DNA from: Botryosphaeria dothidea
Taxonomy: Eukaryota > Ascomycota > Dothideomycetes > Botryosphaeriales > Botryosphaeriaceae
Direction of reading: 5' to 3'
Length of the DNA stretch: 64,000 nt
NCBI GenBank assembly: GCA_011503125.2
Contig: WWBZ02000001.1
Coordinates: 2,170,001 to 2,234,000, forward strand
The notes under the pieces are model-generated. The model saw only the letters and a list, made by a program, of their open reading frames with translations, ran no database searches and was not told the origin of the DNA. Shown here in pieces: positions 46,447 through 58,300 of this stretch. Both the position numbers and the translations under genes were made by a program. Numbering within the stretch: position 1 is the first letter of the stretch; every line of letters starts with the position of its first letter.

Positions 46447-47257
46447 ATGAAGACCTTCGCTTCCTTCGCTCTTGCTGCTTCTGTGCTGGCACAGACTGTC
46501 AGCGGACACTGTAAGATACCCCACCCATACATGGCTGGGGGTGAGCGCTATTGAACGTCTCACTGACGCTTCGCCTTCTTGCAGATATCTTTGAATACCT
46601 TACCGCCAACGGTGTCAAGGGCGCAGCATACCAGAACGTCAGGCAGAACACGAACAACAACTCCCCTGTGACGGACCTCGCTTCCAACGATCTCCGCTGC
46701 AATGTTGGCGGCGAGGATGGCAGCAAGACCAGCACCGTTTCGGTGGCTGCTGGTAGCACCGTCTCTTTTACTGCCGACATTGCCGTCTATCACCAGGGTC
46801 CCGTCTCCTTCTACATGACCAAGGTCGACGATGCATCGAAGGCTGACGGCAGCACGCCGTGGTTCAAGATCAAGGATATCGGCCCTACCGTGAGTCACAC
46901 CTTCCATCATTCCAGTTACGGTTCATTGATGAGCTGATGCATGTCCAGTTCTCCAACGGTCAAGCAACCTGGGACCTTGAGTCAACTTACTCTGTGACTA
47001 TTCCCAACTGCCTGTCTGCTGGCGAGTACCTGCTGCGGATTCAACAGCTTGGCATCCACAACCCCTGGCCTGCGGGAATTCCCCAGTTCTACATCTCCTG
47101 CGCCCAAGTGAAGGTCACTGGCAGCGGCTCCGGCTCGCCAAGCCCGACCGTCAGTATCCCTGGCGCCTTCAAGGAGACCGACCCTGGCTACACGGTCAAC
47201 ATTTACAACAACTTCAACAACTACACGGTGCCCGGCCCGGCCGTATGGACGTGCTAG
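46447..47257 (+). CDS. AA9 lytic polysaccharide monooxygenase, three exons
   Basis: The exons are 46447-46510, 46585-46889 and 46949-47257, giving 225 residues. Introns are 74 and 59 nt. The signal peptide at 1-20 ends at SG, so mature His1 is His21, in [11 protein letters not shown]; the codon after it is split by intron 1. The second copper ligand is His91 in [14 protein letters not shown]. Axial Tyr171 sits in PQFYISCAQ, with the conserved Gln and a disulfide Cys beside it. Other family marks are [17 protein letters not shown] and [15 protein letters not shown]9 enzymes are secreted copper monooxygenases that cleave cellulose and related glucans oxidatively with reduced oxygen species. No CBM1 follows; the protein ends soon after the catalytic fold in an Asn/Tyr-rich tail closing with Cys. 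No other cellulase neighbours it. Confidence 0.95.
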
Positions 47258-48839
47258 ATGGGACGGAGGTGAAACGATTGTGCCGTGGGAACCAGGGAGG
47301 TGATTGTTTGCTGTGGGCTAGTTTACAGCAGTTCTAGTGGTGTACAATGCCCACCTTCTTCATCGGGAATCCTTGCTGTAACTTGTTCTGTGTGAATATG
47401 GTGCTCGGATCGTATTTCTACCTTCCTTTGCGACTTGACTAAGTTCATTCGACCGGACAACGTTTTATCTGCCGCTTTCACGTGCGGGCTTGTTCGCGAA
47501 GCATTGCTGCCGAAGGGATGAAGTAGTCATCCGAGAGGAAACACCATAAATGGTCTCCTGCATCCATGCCAACCATGCTTCAATCTGCTGATGGTATCCG
47601 ACCAATCACAATGCTGCATTGATGATGGCCTTACATGAAGGTCTCAAGGCCAACATGGTACAGCACTCATGGCATTCATGCCGAAAGGGGAAAATCAAGC
47701 TTTGTGTATGCTGTAAGATCGCGGGTAGTGAATTCGCGATCGTGGTGGCAAGGGGCATAACGGCTGCCAGGATGATCGCATGATGGGTGATGACGACTTC
47801 GCCGCGGATTTCAGGTTAGAGAAGGGTTGCAGTTGGTAGAACTTCCCAGTATGGAATCCTATCGAAAGTTTTTTCTTGTTTGCTGGGCAGTTAGGCGGCC
47901 GTTGTTAGTGCGGAGGTTGTACAGGACGCGGGCGGGCTCATGCGAAAGAAGGCCTTATCCACACGTATGGATACGAGGCGAGGACGCGCTGCACATCGAG
48001 GGTTGCGGACTGATCCCACCGCGCGCGCTCACCGCCGAGAAGAGCGGGCAGCAGGTGCGCGGCGCGGAGACGGTGCTGTTGGGGTCGCTGTCAATTGGTG
48101 GCGCCGGGCGCGCCAACCAAAGGCTGGAGCTGGCGCCGGGGGTAGTGACTGGCGAGGCAGCCGAGCAGAAGCTGTCACGTCGCCGTCTACTGAGCTGCCA
48201 GGTCAGCGGGCGTGCTGGAGTCCTGCCATCAGCTGGCGGGTGCTGCGTGATGCTGGAGGGCGCGCGGGAGCTTCGCCGCGCTGGCAATTGTCGAGATGGC
48301 GGTGACGATGATTAATAACGAAGGGCAGGCCTGGAGGTCAAGCGGCTAGCACAGGTCGCGCGATGATCGCCATGCCCGGTTACCTGACAGAGACCCTCAG
48401 GCCCTGAGCAAGAGACCGCCCTCCGCTGCCGCCGCGCTCCTCTTCCCGCCATCGCCAGCGCTTTGCCTTCCCAACTCCGACTCCAGAGCACCCGAACCCC
48501 CCCAGGAACCGCCGCAGATCTCGCCTCCCATTCGCGCCTGGACCCTAGAGCCCTCAGGCGTGGCGCTGAGTGCCCGAGCGTCCCTCCTGGCCATCTCAGA
48601 ATCCCACCTCAAACGCGCTAATTCCGTCAAGGGCTCTCGGCCTCGTCCACGAACAACCCTCACCACCGCCCGCCTTCTACCCAAGCACCCGCTCGGTCGA
48701 TCCCGCTCCCGATCCACCTTGATTTCCGTCCCGTTCATCTTCCACCGTCCACTGCGCACTGTCTGCTCAACACCGCGAGGCCTCCGCTCCCCATCACTCG
48801 ACCAGCCCTCTTCCTTTGCGCCCGCTGTGTCCCGTCGCC
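47258..48839. other. Intergenic, about 1.6 kb
   Basis: This is the 3' flank of the AA9 gene followed by the promoter of the F-box/WD40 gene, with a long C-rich leader at about 48410-48835. Frames between 47820 and 48310 are compositional. I see no gene or repeat. Confidence 0.55.
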
Positions 48840-51081
48840 ATGGAGGACGACTTCCGCGCTGTGATTGACGACGGCGCCTCCGATGCAGAGATGCAGCTCG
48901 GTGCCGACGGCGAAGCGCAGCTACAACAACGGAGGACCTCGCAAGGCGGCACTATCTACACATCCCCTACCTCGCGCACCCGGAAACGAGGACTCATGTC
49001 GCGCTCGCAACCACGGCCCATACACACCCCCACCAGCCCTATGTCTTCGACAATCCCGCACAACCTGCTCCCGTCGGCCCCCGCATCACCGCCAACGCCC
49101 GCTCCGAGTCCAACACCGCACCAACGGGCTCCCGACTGGAGCACTGCTGCCGAGCATGAGGACACTCAAGTCAGGGACATCCGAGCGCTGTTCAGTGAGA
49201 TGAACGATGCCGAGAAGCAGCGACTGTTGGGCGAGTTGCTGAACATGTGCAACAGCCACCAGCTGAGCTTTGTGCACGACTTTGTGAGCCCAAGGCTGAA
49301 GAAGGACCCCTTCCAGGTCTTGCCCAATGAGCTGTGCCTACGCGTAAGTTGCTGTAACGCCAAGAGCGGCTCGTGAGGGATGCTGACCCCGCCTCTACAG
49401 ATTCTGACCTTCGTCGACGACCCTACTACCCTCGCACGCTCATCGCAAGTCTCGAGACGATGGCACGAACTAGTCAGTGATGACATGGCCTGGAAGTCCC
49501 TCTGCGAAAAACACGCATATCGCCGACTATCCGACGTCGATCTACCGAGTTTCCGGCCCTCTCCTTCCTCGCTGACACCGGGCGGGTCGCCGCAGCAATC
49601 GCAGCCTTGGAGACATACCCTCCGACCATCTAAGGGAACAATCACTGGCTTGTCAGGAACCGATCTCAGAACGCAATCCTTGGATCGCGCAGGCCCGTCT
49701 GGTTCTAGAAGACGCAAGAACAAGGCCCTTACTTACCGGTCACATTTCAAGCAACGCTACATGGTTGAGACGGCTTGGAGGTCGGGAGGTCGGTGTGACT
49801 CGCGGCAAATCACCCCCGACCAGGGTGTGGTCACGAGTCTACACCTTACCGACAAGAATATCGTCGTTGCGCTTGACAATGCGAAGATCCATGTGTTTGA
49901 CACTCAGGGCCAGCACCAGAAGACTCTGCAAGGTCACGTTATGGGTGTCTGGGCAATGGTACCGTGGGGCGATCTTCTTGTGAGTGGTGGTTGTGACCGC
50001 GACGTACGGGTCTGGGATATGGCCACTGGGTGAGTACCCATCGATCCCCATCGCAATGTCGAGTAGTGCGGTGGCCTGGCGAAGACTTTCACTAATCATC
50101 ACTAGTGCGGCGGTCCACACTCTACGGGGCCACACATCAACGGTGCGCTGCTTGAAGATGTCGGACGAGAAGACAGCCATTTCTGGATCGAGAGATACCA
50201 CGCTTCGCATCTGGGACATCGAGAGAGGCGTCTGCAAACATGTTCTCATTGGTCACCAGGCAAGTGTGCGTTGCTTGGAGATCCACGGAGACCTAGTCGT
50301 CTCTGGTAGCTACGATACAACCGCGCGCATTTGGAGTATCTCGGAAGGCCGGTGTTTAAGGACGCTCACGGGTCATTTCAGTCAGATATACGCCATTGCC
50401 TTCGATGGTAAGAGAATAGCAACTGGCAGTCTTGACACTAGCGTCCGGATTTGGGACCCTAACGATGGGTAAGTTCGTCATCGTGTGTTGCACAAAAATA
50501 GGTTGCTGACAGATATGATCAGACGTTGCTTGGGACTGCTTCAAGGTCACACTTCGCTCGTCGGCCAACTGCAGATGCGCGGTGATGTCCTTGTAACCGG
50601 TGGCTCCGACGGATCCGTGCGCGTGTGGTCTCTTAATGAATACCAACCCATCCACCGCCTGGCAGCACATGATAACAGCGTCACGAGCCTTCAATTTGAC
50701 GACACTAGGATCGTGTCCGGCGGTAGTGATGGTCGCGTCAAGGTTTGGGATTTGAGGAAGGGAACTCTCGTACGCGAACTCAGCCAGCCTGCGGAGGCAG
50801 TGTGGAGAGTAGTGTTCGAGGAGGAGAAGGCGGTGATCATGGCAAGTAGAGGCGGCAAGACCGTAATGGAGGTAAGTGGCGGATACTTTCAGAGTTTTGC
50901 ACATATTTTGGAGGGGTCTAACGTTGCTACGCAGGTTTGGGACTTTTCTCCACCCGACGACGAGTTGGGTGATTACAGATCCAGCAGCCCTCTCAGCGCG
51001 CCAGAGTACCATCAGTCAACACCAGCGATTATGGCAGCGGAGCCACCAGACGTCAACATGGCAGATGCAGGAGCATCTTAA
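48840..51081 (+). CDS. cdc4: F-box/WD40 substrate receptor of SCF ligase (Cdc4/Fbw7-like), five exons
   Basis: The exons are 48840-49343, 49401-50029, 50106-50468, 50523-50871 and 50935-51081, giving 663 residues. Introns are 54-76 nt with CTGAC or CTAA branch points. The start ATG lies in GTCGCCATGG. A disordered N-terminus is followed by a helical dimerisation-type segment (RALFSEMNDAEKQRLLGELL), the F-box (about 159-205, DPFQVLPNELCLRILTFVDD split by intron 1), and an array of seven to eight WD40 repeats from about 285. Repeats such as HTLRGHTSTVRCLKMSDEKT, SGSRDTTLRIWDIERG and TGSLDTSVRIWD closely follow Fbw7/Cdc4 order. Arg residues in SGSRDTT and neighbouring blades fit the phosphodegron pocket. 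It binds Skp1 and brings phosphorylated cell-cycle or transcription substrates for ubiquitination. Met30/SconB is the alternative, but the pre-F-box helices and blade sequences fit Cdc4 better. Confidence 0.88.
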
Positions 51082-52177
51082 TAAATAACAGCACAGCCTC
51101 GTCATTCGACATGATCCACAAAAGCAACTGCGATTGTTCATTCCATACTTGGCCCACGCGCGGGTGTTTCTTTGACTATCCAAGGAGTATGGGCGGTCTC
51201 ATCCCGGGCATTCCTGGCGGTGTTCAGCTTGGGGAGGAATCCGGATATTTTCTTTCAACATCCGGCTATTTTTGACGACTACGGGTTAAGGCACGGAACG
51301 AAATTACTTTATTTTTTTTTCAAGCAAGCGAAAGGGAAAACTCATCCTTGGTGAGATGAGAAAGACGGGCAGGTGGGCATGTTTGGAGTTGTTTGGACCT
51401 TCGACCATTTGTCTCTTTTCTTTGATTTCATATTCCCCGGGACCAACAATTGGACCAACCACCCATTTTGCTCTTGATAGGGTCTTCTTGTTCAGTTGAA
51501 TTTCCTTGACCCACAGCTTGCGTACTGGATTCGATCCTCCAAAATTTCCTATTATTTTGCACTGGCTCCTGGCGGGATCGGTCAATCATAAGCAAAATCC
51601 AAAGTCCACTGCTTTCGCGCGAATTCTCCTCACATTCATCCAATCAGTTCCCGTAGTGTAGTAGACTAATAGCTAAACACGGCCGAATAAGGGCTGCTTA
51701 TACCGAGTTTAGGCCTGGGATCCTCGTGTACATCGGGAGACGCAAAGGCTGGCGGGGCCGTGATAGCCGTGCGGGAAGCGGGTGGGACGAGGCTTTTTTG
51801 GGGGTGCGATAGGGCCAGAGCCGATAGGGAAAGCCGGGACCGAGCAGAGACCGAAGCGCGAGCCGGCCGATGATGAGGTCGTACGTAGCTCCGTCACTTA
51901 GCCCTGGCCGCGTCTGGACGTCGCGCCTACGTCATGCCTGCCAGCGGAATTGACGGATGGCTGCTGCACCACCAGAGAATGATAAAGACCCTCCTGCCGT
52001 CTGCTACACAAGCAGTCCTGCTCGCTACCGACATCTTTTGCGCTTTGCTTCGCTGCCCTTGACCTTTTTCGCGCTTCCGCAGCTTCAATTGAGCCTTGCA
52101 TTCGACAATTGCACGTCAACAACTCTGCTTCCGCCGACTGCCGTTAATCCCATCTTTCACTCAGCACCTTCTTGACG
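51082..52177. other. Intergenic, about 1.1 kb
   Basis: This is the 3' flank of the F-box gene and promoter/leader of the phosphate carrier. The leader side (52000-52175) is C/T-rich. I see no gene or repeat. Confidence 0.6.
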
Positions 52178-53410
52178 ATGGCGACAAAGGGCGACGCTCG
52201 CGCCGCAGCGCAAAAGAAGATTGAGCTCTTCTCCGGCACGTACTTTGCTGCTTGCACATTAGGCGGCGTCATTGGTAAGCTTTTAGCTCCCGCGCATCCC
52301 CAGTCTTGGTCATCACCTCGTGTGCCTTACGGAAGCTGGCGCAACCCTGCATGTGGGCCCTTGCTCGCTCGCATTGCCGGAAGAGCTGCCGATATTGCGC
52401 TTGGAAACGGGAAAAACATCCCACGACCGATCCAGCACACCATGGCTCTTCCTCCAATTCCGGCGCGTTTTTGGAACCATTGACTGACTCTTGCTTCGCA
52501 ACACTACAGCATGCGGCCCCACCCACACCGCCGTCACGCCGCTCGACCTCGTGAAATGCCGCCGCCAGGTCGACCCGAAAATCTACACGTCGAACCTGTC
52601 GGCCTGGCGCCAAATCTTCGCCAAGGAAGGGCTGCGCGGCGTCTTCTTCGGCTGGTCACCGACGTTCGTGGGCTACTCGTTCCAGGGCGCGGGCAAGTAC
52701 GGCTTCTACGAGGTGTTCAAATACCTGTACGGCGAGAAGTGGTTCCCCAATGCCAACAAGACGGTCGTCTACCTCGGCGCTAGCGCGTCGGCCGAGTTCC
52801 TGGCCGATATTGCGCTGTGCCCGTGGGAGGCGGTCAAGGTGCGCATGCAGACGACTTTGCCGCCGTACGCGGCCAATATGAGGGAGGGTGTGAGCAAGGT
52901 GGTCGCACAGGAGGGTGTCGCCGGCTTGTACAAGGGTCTGGTGCCGCTCTGGGGCAGGCAGATCCCATACACCATGGTGAAGTTTGCGACCTTTGAGAAG
53001 GCCGTGGAACAGATCTACAAGTACTTGGGCAAGCCGAAGGAGTCGTACAATGCTCTGCAGCAGACGGGTGTCAGTTTCTTGGGTGGTTACATTGCGGGTG
53101 TTGGCTGCGCTGTGGTCTCGCATCCTGCCGGTACGTCATTGTCTCGGCAACTGCACTTTACACTTTAGGATTTGGATGCTAACCTTATTCCTGAATAGAC
53201 GTCATGGTATCGAAGCTCAACAGCGACCGCAAGGCCGGCGAGAGCGCCGCTAAGGCCATGTCTCGCATCTACGGCAATATCGGCTTCACGGGTCTCTGGA
53301 ACGGCTTGCCCGTCCGTATCGTCATGATCGGTACTCTTACCGCGTTTCAGTGGCTCATCTACGATAGCTTCAAGGTGTACTTGGGCCTCCCGACCACGGG
53401 CGGTCACTAG
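52178..53410 (+). CDS. mir1: Mitochondrial phosphate carrier (Mir1/SLC25A3 type), three exons
   Basis: The exons are 52178-52274, 52510-53130 and 53199-53410, giving 309 residues, the usual length of the family. Three mitochondrial-carrier repeats are visible. Their signature helices read [20 protein letters not shown] and [10 protein letters not shown]. Diagnostic for phosphate carriers are the N-terminal [20 protein letters not shown] (made by the first splice), [33 protein letters not shown] and [20 protein letters not shown]. It imports phosphate with a proton across the inner mitochondrial membrane for ATP synthesis. Six transmembrane helices are expected. Intron 1 is 235 nt, well above the window norm; intron 2 is 68 nt. 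The start at ATG 52178 is the first Met of the conserved N-terminus. Confidence 0.95.
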
Positions 53411-55340
53411 ATGGTGGAAGAGATTAGATATCCGGTAGATGGAAGAGGCTCTGTCGGAATAGAGCGGCGCAGAAGAGGAACGCGTGTGCATACATTTCTG
53501 GGCTCATAATCTGGAGTTCTCCGGTGTTTGCAAGATCGACACCGCATTCGAGCGTTTTGGCTTCTTTCGATCGAGAGCATGGCGTCGTGTTCTAATGATG
53601 CAAGGATCTTCTTTTCTTACCGTCCGTAGTTATAAAATGTCCTTTGTGTGCAAAGTCTCCTTCCCCATCGTAGCTTGGGTTTCTCGCAGCAGAATCCGGA
53701 AAGGAAAACAATGCTGGAGCTGATGCATGGGAGTGGTTTGAATTTCGCAACTGTCCAGGGGCATGCCTCGCGTAGCGAATTAAGCTCGCACTTACCCCTC
53801 ATAAGCTCAGATCTCACCAAGTCTTCATCAACGTTCTCCACACCTTTCGTTAGACAGCATCTCGAAGTCATACTCATCAGCATCTCCCTCGGGTGGACAA
53901 GGGCTATCATTCGGTGAGCACGCCCAGGGAAATATGCGAAAAACAGATGGCCCGAAACGAGTGTTGGTCACTGACTGTCCTGCTCGGGGGATCCAGCAGC
54001 CCAAGAGGTAGCATGGCAAGATGAGAGAGTCAGCAAGGGCTTATGTGTTCTGGTGGAGGTATCGCTGGTCGGCATCAGATGAGCATTCAAAAAGGTATTG
54101 TTGTAAGCTCATGGCGAGGTTTCAGCTTCTCTCTTTCCCTTCTACTTTCCTCTTTCCTTCAATGCTTTATTGCAAGCACGAGAGACTAAAGAGCCCAGCA
54201 AACTGACCAATTCTCATTAATAATGGTCCACCGAATGCAGAACCCAATCAGTACCGCTTCCAATTGTCTCAATTCTTCATGAAGCGTTTTTTCCTATATC
54301 ATCATCGTCATGACCAGCCTCATCGTCAGTCCTCCGGTTCCACTCGGCATGTGCACGGGATTCTTGAGGATGCACCTGACAAGGATTCCGATGCTCTTGC
54401 TATTTGAAGTGCTCAACGGGGTCATCCGAACAAACTCAACAATCTTCCAATCACAGCATCCTAAAATCGGACCTCAACCACCACTCCCCATACTCGTCAT
54501 ACTCCCAGGCATCATCAATCTTGCTATCTCCGAAACTCCCCAAACTTAAGCCAGACCTTGAAGAATTACGGGCTCTCGAGTGGCAGCACAATCAGCAGTG
54601 CGCGACCAAGAAAAGAGATAGGCCTTCCTGCGTTCGACCTTGCGTCGTGCGAAGAGACTCTTGGGAACCCTGCCATACTCAGACTCTGGAAAGTTTATCT
54701 CTCAGCTAAGATTCCCTGGTTCGCTTTCCCAATTTTGCTTCCAAACCTTCTTACACCTCCGAAATATAGGATCTTCGTTGACTATGTATGCTAACAACCA
54801 TCGAAGATAGGAAACGCCTCTTGTCTGCGTGGTCACAGCCGTTGATTCATGCTTCTCTCATTCATGAAGTTGAGAGGACCAATGCCTTGACACTATCATC
54901 GCGAGCTGACCACCAATCTTTCCGCAAGACGACCACAACAACAAGACTTTATGATTGAGTCTAAACTAATTCATAACCCGAGTTCACAAGGAACCAGCGT
55001 AGGAGGAAGGTGGAAGACTGCTGTTGCAACGAACAGGTGCCAAGCTTGGAAGTTGCCATTCCCTTATGTGGATTTACACTCAGCACTCGTAGCAGTTGTT
55101 CCCGGTGCACTTCGAATTATCTCGAGGAATCCACCACGGTCTGAGCATCTCCCAAACTCTCCGCTGACCTTCCACGTGAGCTGAGCTGATACATGCCATC
55201 AGCAGACCTTATTGTGGGCCCTTGTCGTCACCCTCACTTCAGTTCAACAGGTGCCCGGATGCTATCTTTCACACACGTGCGCAGTTGGACCCTTTGATCC
55301 TGCAGCTCACTTACGTAGCTTCCTGATTCTGACCGCGGCC
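53411..55340. other. Intergenic, about 1.9 kb
   Basis: This is the 3' flank of the phosphate carrier and promoter of the large Myb-like gene. Open frames of about 80-100 codons (for example 54310-54549 and 54404-54709) overlap in different frames and show no family motif. I see nothing else. Confidence 0.55.
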
Positions 55341-58300
55341 ATGACGCGGACCTACTCCTCAAGTCAACCCCACCCCTCAAGGCTTAAAGGCTTGCCAAGT
55401 TCAAGCTACTACCGCCACCACTACCGCCACCACCAACACCGTCGACACAACTATCGCGATCGAAGCAGTAGGTATGAAACTAGACCGAATCGATTGGCTC
55501 AGCAGCCTCAGTACACTTTGCCGGCGCCATACTCCGAAAGTCCACGCGTCCCAGGTCGTCACAGAAGAAAGAAGCTGAGGGGCTACCCAGCCATGGAAGC
55601 TGATGCTTTCACGGAAGATGATTTGCCTCCACGCAACGTAAGATTTGAGGAGGTAACCACCGACACCGTCTCACCTTCAGTCAGCATTGAGCCACCGGCG
55701 TCGAGCCAACGGTATGCCCCAGACTGGGAGGCTACGCGGTTCGAAGAAGATGGGGAATCTTCCCAGGTTGATAGCAACATCAACTTTGAACCAAATCTTC
55801 ATCAATTCCCTAGAGGAATAGAAGTGCATCCTGCGCGATACGTCCCTATTGGGAGAACGGAGTACTCACACATGCGAAGAGATCCCGATGGCAACATGGA
55901 TGATTCATACCAGCGAGGAAGTCTTCCAGGACCTAGAAATCCCCAGGCCAACGGGGTTCGTTCTGCCCCTGAGAAACCACCGCGGAGAAAACATGGAATC
56001 AGTAAAGTTTCACTCAACAGACGCCATGTCGTCGAGGAAAATCATTGCAAGGGGTCACAGAAGCCCAAAAGACACAAAGACCACCCCCCAAGTATACCCG
56101 TGAGCAACATTTCTCGGATTCAGCGACCTCTTGATGGAGGCACACACTCACGCCATCAGTCCGAGGTGATTACCATTTCAGACGACGATTCCCACTCGAA
56201 CTCTACCGAGGAAGAGCAGGTCCCTTTCGTAACGAGTAGCCAGAATCCTCGCCAAAACCGTCACCTGACAGAACACCGGTCTCAACAACAATTGCCCCGC
56301 CAACTTGTCCAAGATCGCTTTGGCGAACGCGATTCTAGAAGTTACTACACCAATGGTCAGGGATATGTCACCGATGTAGACCACCAGCAAAAGCGCTACA
56401 AAGATCGGCCAAGGGGTCAGCTTCATCGTGGAGGGCGCGACAAGACCAAAGCTTTGGCGTACACGCAAACCGATGATGAGAGCTTGATGAGGAATATCCC
56501 TCGACATATGAATGACGATGAGACAATCTCAGATGGTATTCGTCTTTCTAAGCGTAGCCACAGCCCGGAAAACCATCTACCTTCTCTACGTGCTACAAAG
56601 CGGCAGCATGTCCGGACAGAAATAAACAATGACAACAACCCTGAAGGATCTCACTCTCGCCCCCTAAAGCATCAAATGAGTAGTTCGAAAATCTCAACCC
56701 AACAAAGCGACAAGGTCTCGTATCCACGACGAATCCAGTCAAGCTCTCAAGTTGGTCCCCGAGCGCAGGCTTTCATGGATGAGGACTCTGATGAGGATCC
56801 ATGGCCTCTTCCTGACAAGAATCTTGCCGTGAAGCGTGTGGTTGATGAGAAGGCTTCTTTAGATAGAGCTCAGCAAGGCGATTCATATTCTCCAAAAAAG
56901 CTGAACAGCCTTTTCAAATCCAGCCTGACATCTCAAAGTGTAAACGACAGAGAGTTGCCGGGACGATCAGCTACTCAGTATTTCCGGCCTCGACCCGGAG
57001 AGACAAAATCTTCCAAGAGTCTGGAAGGCAACGTGGAGATGTTCGACCTTACTGGAGGTGCAACCGGCTCCGCAGGCATGAGACTACCACCTGCCAACGC
57101 AAGTGGTTACAGAACGAGCTTTCCCAAGCTTGCTCGAACCATCACACGCGTCACAGATTCCCCAGTTCCTCCCAGCCTCGGCTCATCCAGCCGGCTTGCC
57201 GCAAGTTCTCCCGCGTCTAGCACCTCAACCAATTTCAAGCCTTCTCAGAGGCAGTTGCTCGATGAGGCCGCCAGGAGGATTCGCGAGTCAAACACCGAGG
57301 AAGAATACACCAGAGCCTCTATCAGCGCCACTCCTCAGCCGAAGAAGCGCTATATAAAGCTCACACAGCCAAAGCGTCCTCCGTCAAAACCGTCCCTGCT
57401 AACTCTATCGCGCCCGCAGCCTGCTTCAGACCCTCGAGATCCAATTGAAATCTCAAGCGCCCAGGTCTCAAGTGACGACACTGATACTGACGATAGCGAT
57501 GGCAACGATGCCCCGAATATCAACAGGTCGAGGTCGAACGCGCCAAGCAATAATCAGAAGACCAAGCCAACAAGAGAGGTTGAAAGTAGAAGTAACGAGC
57601 CGAACGAGGGACCATCAACGGATATCGCCACGGCAGGCATCGGAGGTGCAATCAGGAAGCCAACTACTCGACGTGAGAGGAACACCAACGCTGCCATTAT
57701 CCGGAGAGCTTTGCGGGAGCAGGACAGGAGAGATGCTCTAGCTGCCAAGAAGGCTCTTGCTCAACCAAGCAAACCAGACGCAGCCAAGACGAAGTCCAGC
57801 GAGGACAAGGGCGACGAGGAATCTGCTTGGAAGCAAGCAATGACGGCTATTGACGGGATGCGAAAGTCTCCCGCACTACAGCCTCGCAGGCCGAATCCTG
57901 TAGGCCATGGAAAAGACAACGGTGGTTCCACCACGATCGTTGGCGCCGACGAGAACCACTCTTCTTCTGATGACGAAAGCGGAGTCGAGCAGGATGATCC
58001 TTTTAAATTGCTTGAAGAGGAGAAGAGGAGAGAAGAGGCGAAGAAGAAGGTTGCTCGTGACAAAAAGTCACTGGCCCGGGCTAAGGCCAGGCAGGCAAAG
58101 CTTGAAGCCGAGATCGAAGCCACTCAGAAGCTTGCGAAGGGCATTCAAGTCCACACGGCAGATTCAGAGGCCGAGAAAGTACAGAGGGGTGCTGCAGCCA
58201 AGAATAAGGCGGGGCAGAGAAAAAAAAGAGCGGAAAGCCTGGGGCCCAAGAGCTCAGAGTTTGTCGGGGAAGATCCAGACCACGAAGATTTTGAAGATGG

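Noticed and set aside
55212..55340. Upstream extension of the large Myb-like frame
   Set aside because: It begins at TTG and the first ATG in frame is at 55341; the extension looks like leader sequence.
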